NCBI GenBank assembly: GCA_030427205.1
Contig: JAUHXC010000001.1
Span: 744,001 to 808,000 of the forward strand
Length of the DNA: 64,000 nucleotides
Direction: 5' to 3'
Source of the DNA: a bacterium
GTDB lineage: Bacteria > Myxococcota_A > Bradymonadia > UBA7976 > UBA1532
Both the position numbers and the translations under genes were made by a program. This document shows, one piece after another, positions 61,784 through 64,000 of the stretch; position 1 is the first letter of the stretch, and every line of letters begins with the position of its first letter. The notes beneath the pieces are model-generated. The model had not been told where the DNA came from. It ran no database searches and was given only the letters and a program-made list of their open reading frames with translations.

Positions 61784-63367
61784 GTGGAGCGTATCGACAG
61801 CCGCACCGAACTGCGTCACCTGGTCCAAGCCCGCTACCCGCTCATCACGGTGGTCAGCGGCGAGGAGGAGCGGGTCGAAGACGCCGTGCGCGACATCCAG
61901 ACCCGGCTCAACAAGAAGAGCAGCCACCCGCGCAAGCTCTTGTTCTGGTCGATCACCGAGGGCTTCGCCGGCGACGAGCAGCACGACATCACCGACCCCA
62001 TCAAGGCGCTCAACTTCGTCATCAACTTCGACGACCGGGCGCTCATCGTGCTGCGCGACTTCCACCCCTACCTCAAGAACCCGATGGTGGTGCGCCGGCT
62101 GCGCGACTGCCACCGGGCGTTCAAGGAGAGCGACAAGCCGCGCAACCTGCTCTTGCTCTCGCCGACGATGAAGGTGCCCACCGAGCTCGAGAAGGAGCTG
62201 GTGGTCGTCGACTTCAGCCTGCCCGACCGCGCGGAGCTGCGGGCGCTGGTGGGCGACTTCGGGGCCGCCTATCGCCTCGACCACGACGACGACGCGCTCG
62301 ACCGGTTCACCGAGGCGGCCCTGGGGCTGACCTATCACGAGGCGAGCTACGTGCTCTCCAAGAGCCTGGTGCGCCATCGCGACTTCGACATCGGCACCAT
62401 CCTCAGCGAGAAGAAGGCCATCATCCGCAAGTCGGGGCTGCTCGAGTACTACGAGAGCGAGCAGAAGTTCGGCGACGTGGGCGGCCTCGAGGTGCTCAAG
62501 GACTGGCTGTCGAAGCGGCAGAACGCCTTCACCCAGAAGGCCCGCGACTTCGGCTTGCCGGTGCCCAAGGGTATCCTGCTCATCGGCATCCCCGGCTGCG
62601 GCAAGTCGCTGACCGCCAAGGCGGTGGGCGCGCTGTGGCAGATGCCGCTCTTGCGCCTCGACGTGGGCAAGGTCTTCAGCGGGCTGGTGGGCTCGAGCGA
62701 AGAGAACATCCGCAAGGTCATCCAGACCGCCGAGGCGGTCGCCCCGGCCATTCTGTGGCTCGACGAGCTGGAGAAGGGCTTCTCGGGGGTGCAGTCGTCG
62801 GGTCAGAGCGACGCGGGCACCACCGCCCGGGTCTTCGGCAGCTTCATCACCTGGCTGCAGGAGAAGGAGTCGGCGGTCTTCGTGATCGCGACCGCCAACG
62901 ACGTCTCGATGATGCCGCCCGAGCTCTTGCGCAAGGGCCGCTTCGACGAGATCTTCTTCGTCGACATGCCCAGCGAGGCCGAGCGGCGCGAGATCGCGGC
63001 GATCCACCTCACCAAGAAGAAGCGCGACCCGACGCAATTCGACCTCGACACCCTCGGCCGGGCGACCCGCGGCTTCTCGGGGGCCGAGATCGAGCAGGCG
63101 GTGGTCTCGGCGCTCTACGACGCGTTCTTCGAAGACGCCGAGCTCGATACCCAGCGGGTCGCTCGGGCGGCGGGCGAGGTGATCCCGCTGTCGATGACCA
63201 TGAAGGAACGCATCGACGAGCTGCGCGAGTGGGCCGCGACCCGCGCCCGCAGCGCGAGCGGTCAGCCCATCGGGCGCCGCGAAGACGACGACGACGAGCC
63301 GGACGCACCCTCCGAGCAGGCGGCGGTGCCGGCCGGCTTCCGTGACCTCGAATTGGAGGAGGCATGA
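61784..63367 (+). CDS. Ycf46-like AAA+ ATPase
   Basis: The 527-aa protein starts at a GTG. The N-terminal part (1-220) is the degenerate half typical of Ycf46 ([30 protein letters not shown]). The AAA+ domain (about 225-470) has Walker A GIPGCGKS, Walker [12 protein letters not shown], sensor [14 protein letters not shown] and Arg finger [14 protein letters not shown]. The tail is acidic. It is coupled to DUF1257 (ATGA), DUF2997 and a further gene, a set that recurs in many bacteria and in algal plastids (Ycf46, Ycf35). The function of the set is not settled; a remodelling or quality-control role is plausible. Confidence 0.92.
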   Translation: MERIDSRTELRHLVQARYPLITVVSGEEERVEDAVRDIQTRLNKKSSHPRKLLFWSITEGFAGDEQHDITDPIKALNFVINFDDRALIVLRDFHPYLKNPMVVRRLRDCHRAFKESDKPRNLLLLSPTMKVPTELEKELVVVDFSLPDRAELRALVGDFGAAYRLDHDDDALDRFTEAALGLTYHEASYVLSKSLVRHRDFDIGTILSEKKAIIRKSGLLEYYESEQKFGDVGGLEVLKDWLSKRQNAFTQKARDFGLPVPKGILLIGIPGCGKSLTAKAVGALWQMPLLRLDVGKVFSGLVGSSEENIRKVIQTAEAVAPAILWLDELEKGFSGVQSSGQSDAGTTARVFGSFITWLQEKESAVFVIATANDVSMMPPELLRKGRFDEIFFVDMPSEAERREIAAIHLTKKKRDPTQFDLDTLGRATRGFSGAEIEQAVVSALYDAFFEDAELDTQRVARAAGEVIPLSMTMKERIDELREWAATRARSASGQPIGRREDDDDEPDAPSEQAAVPAGFRDLELEEA

Positions 63368-63759
63368 GCCACTTCACGACGGTCGAGACCAAGATCAAGG
63401 ATCTCGTCTGTCTCAAGAAGGCCCTCAAGGACCTGGGCTACGCCTTCGCCGAGGGCGAGCAGGGGGTATCGGTCAAGGGCTACCAGGGGCAGCTCGAGAC
63501 CGCCGAGCTGTCGATCCACGCCAGCAAGACCTACGACGTGGGCGTCAAGGCCACCGCCAACGGCTACGAGTTCGTCTCGGACTGGTGGGGGGTCGAGACC
63601 ACGCTGGGCTTGACCCAGGAGGCCTTCGTGAGGCAGGTGACCCAGCGCTACGCCTATCACAAGGTGATCGCCGAGGTGACCGCCCAGGGCTATGCGATCG
63701 AGACCGATGAGGTCTCGGAAGACCAGACCATCTCGCTGACGGTGCGCAAATGGCAGTGA
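63364..63759 (+). CDS. DUF1257 (Ycf35-like) protein
   Basis: The 131-aa protein has GGAGGAGG directly before its ATG, which overlaps the ATPase stop. It begins [20 protein letters not shown] and ends AQGYAIETDEVSEDQTI plus LTVRKW, the conserved start and end of DUF1257. The inner part has alternating strands (ADWW-like VSDWWGVETTLGLTQEAFV). It is known as the constant partner of Ycf46-type ATPases and DUF2997, and is likely part of the same complex. Confidence 0.92.
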   Translation: MSHFTTVETKIKDLVCLKKALKDLGYAFAEGEQGVSVKGYQGQLETAELSIHASKTYDVGVKATANGYEFVSDWWGVETTLGLTQEAFVRQVTQRYAYHKVIAEVTAQGYAIETDEVSEDQTISLTVRKWQ

Positions 63760-63959
63760 TGCACGAGATCGACATCCAGATCACGCCCACGGGCGAGGTC
63801 AAGCTGCAGGTACGCGGCGCCGCCGGTGAGGCGTGCCTCGCGCTGACCCGAAAGCTCGAGGAGGAGCTGGGCATCGTGGTCGAGCGGGAGAAGACCGCCG
63901 AGTACTACCAGACCGAGGCCGAGGATCGGGCTGCGGTGAAGATCGGAGAAGAGGACTGA
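63759..63959 (+). CDS. DUF2997 protein
   Basis: The 66-aa protein (from ATG 63759, which shares its A with the upstream stop) fits DUF2997: IDIQITPTGEVKLQVRGAAG, ACLALTRKLEEELG and REKTAEYYQ. ATG 63750 would add three residues. It is translationally coupled to DUF1257 and to the next gene. It is a small partner protein of the Ycf46/DUF1257 set; its biochemical role is unknown. Confidence 0.9.
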   Translation: MHEIDIQITPTGEVKLQVRGAAGEACLALTRKLEEELGIVVEREKTAEYYQTEAEDRAAVKIGEED

Positions 63960-64000
63960 TGGGGTTCTGGGACAAGCTCAAGAGCGTGTTCGGGGGCGGT
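63959..64000 (+). CDS. Start of a further gene in the Ycf46 operon (partial)
   Basis: An ATG shares its A with the DUF2997 stop (TGATG) and has GGAGAAGAGG upstream. The visible sequence is MGFWDKLKSVFGGG, an amphipathic start typical of small adaptor or FHA/forkhead-like proteins in this lineage. The gene runs off the window; no function can be assigned. Confidence 0.7.
   Translation, partial: MGFWDKLKSVFGGG

Overview
The window is very GC-rich DNA (by eye above 70 percent) with almost no non-coding space. Overlapping ATGA, TGATG and GTGA gene junctions are common, and GGAG/GAGG ribosome sites precede many starts. A MYXO-CTERM-like tail (751-aa protein at 2252-4507), DUF2330 and DUF5996-type proteins, many Cys- or Asp/Ala-rich lipoproteins, FHA-GGDEF and FHA-coiled-coil proteins, a Ser/Thr kinase fused to an AAA/TPR module, and caspase/CHAT proteins linked to ECF sigma factors all point to a deltaproteobacterial lineage, most likely Myxococcota or a relative such as Bradymonadales. 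I see no tRNA, rRNA or CRISPR array.

Layout. 1-7009: minus-strand run of envelope lipoproteins, an FHA-GGDEF diguanylate cyclase, an exonuclease/phosphatase-fold lipoprotein and two very small genes. 7173-7680: multiply frameshifted gene remnant. 7692-11115: minus-strand divalent-cation operon (short DUF21-like membrane protein, MscS-like channel, soluble MgtE-N/CBS protein, MgtE). 11277-13045: ECF sigma, zinc anti-sigma and a caspase-like ORF truncated at both ends. 13218-21119: serine hydrolase plus methyltransferase, pentaheme cytochrome plus DUF2330, DUF3080 lipoprotein, CBS protein, FliL-like protein. 21454-24768: housekeeping genes rsgA, proA, rsfS and rlmH. 24795-32496: kinase-AAA-TPR giant, small secreted protein, hflX and a GT-C glycosyltransferase with a shared divergent promoter.

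32578-36596 is the most interesting locus. It encodes a 1081-aa protein that fuses a dynamin-like P-loop GTPase to a PtuA/AAA15-type ATPase, translationally coupled to a PtuB-like HNH nuclease. It looks like a Septu-type anti-phage system with an added GTPase. It ends where the HNH frame runs into the antisense neighbour. It is followed by a membrane-associated unknown (36536-37447), an 86-bp-period tandem repeat array with perfect 18-bp palindromes (about 37695-38200), a minisatellite, and a toxin/immunity pair (38947-41439).

41680-48414: Cys-rich protein, then a CHAT-TPR lipoprotein, anti-sigma-like membrane protein, subtilisin-like protease and ECF sigma factor, which look like one signalling module. 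48427-53630: PlsC-like acyltransferase and secreted proteins, with a 161-bp MITE-like element inserted exactly at the stop codon of one lipoprotein gene. 53683-59528: NtrC-type regulator, outer-membrane barrel, TlpA-like thioredoxin, NagZ, two small proteins and a pentapeptide-repeat protein. 59754-64000: FHA-coiled-coil protein, then a tightly coupled Ycf46-like AAA / DUF1257 / DUF2997 operon continuing past the window edge.

Promoters show recurrent TANNNT -10 hexamers, sometimes only 7-8 nt before the ATG, which suggests leaderless mRNAs. Several starts appear to be non-ATG (TTG for rsgA; candidate CTG for hflX and the CHAT gene). All functional calls come from reading motifs by eye; no database search was run.
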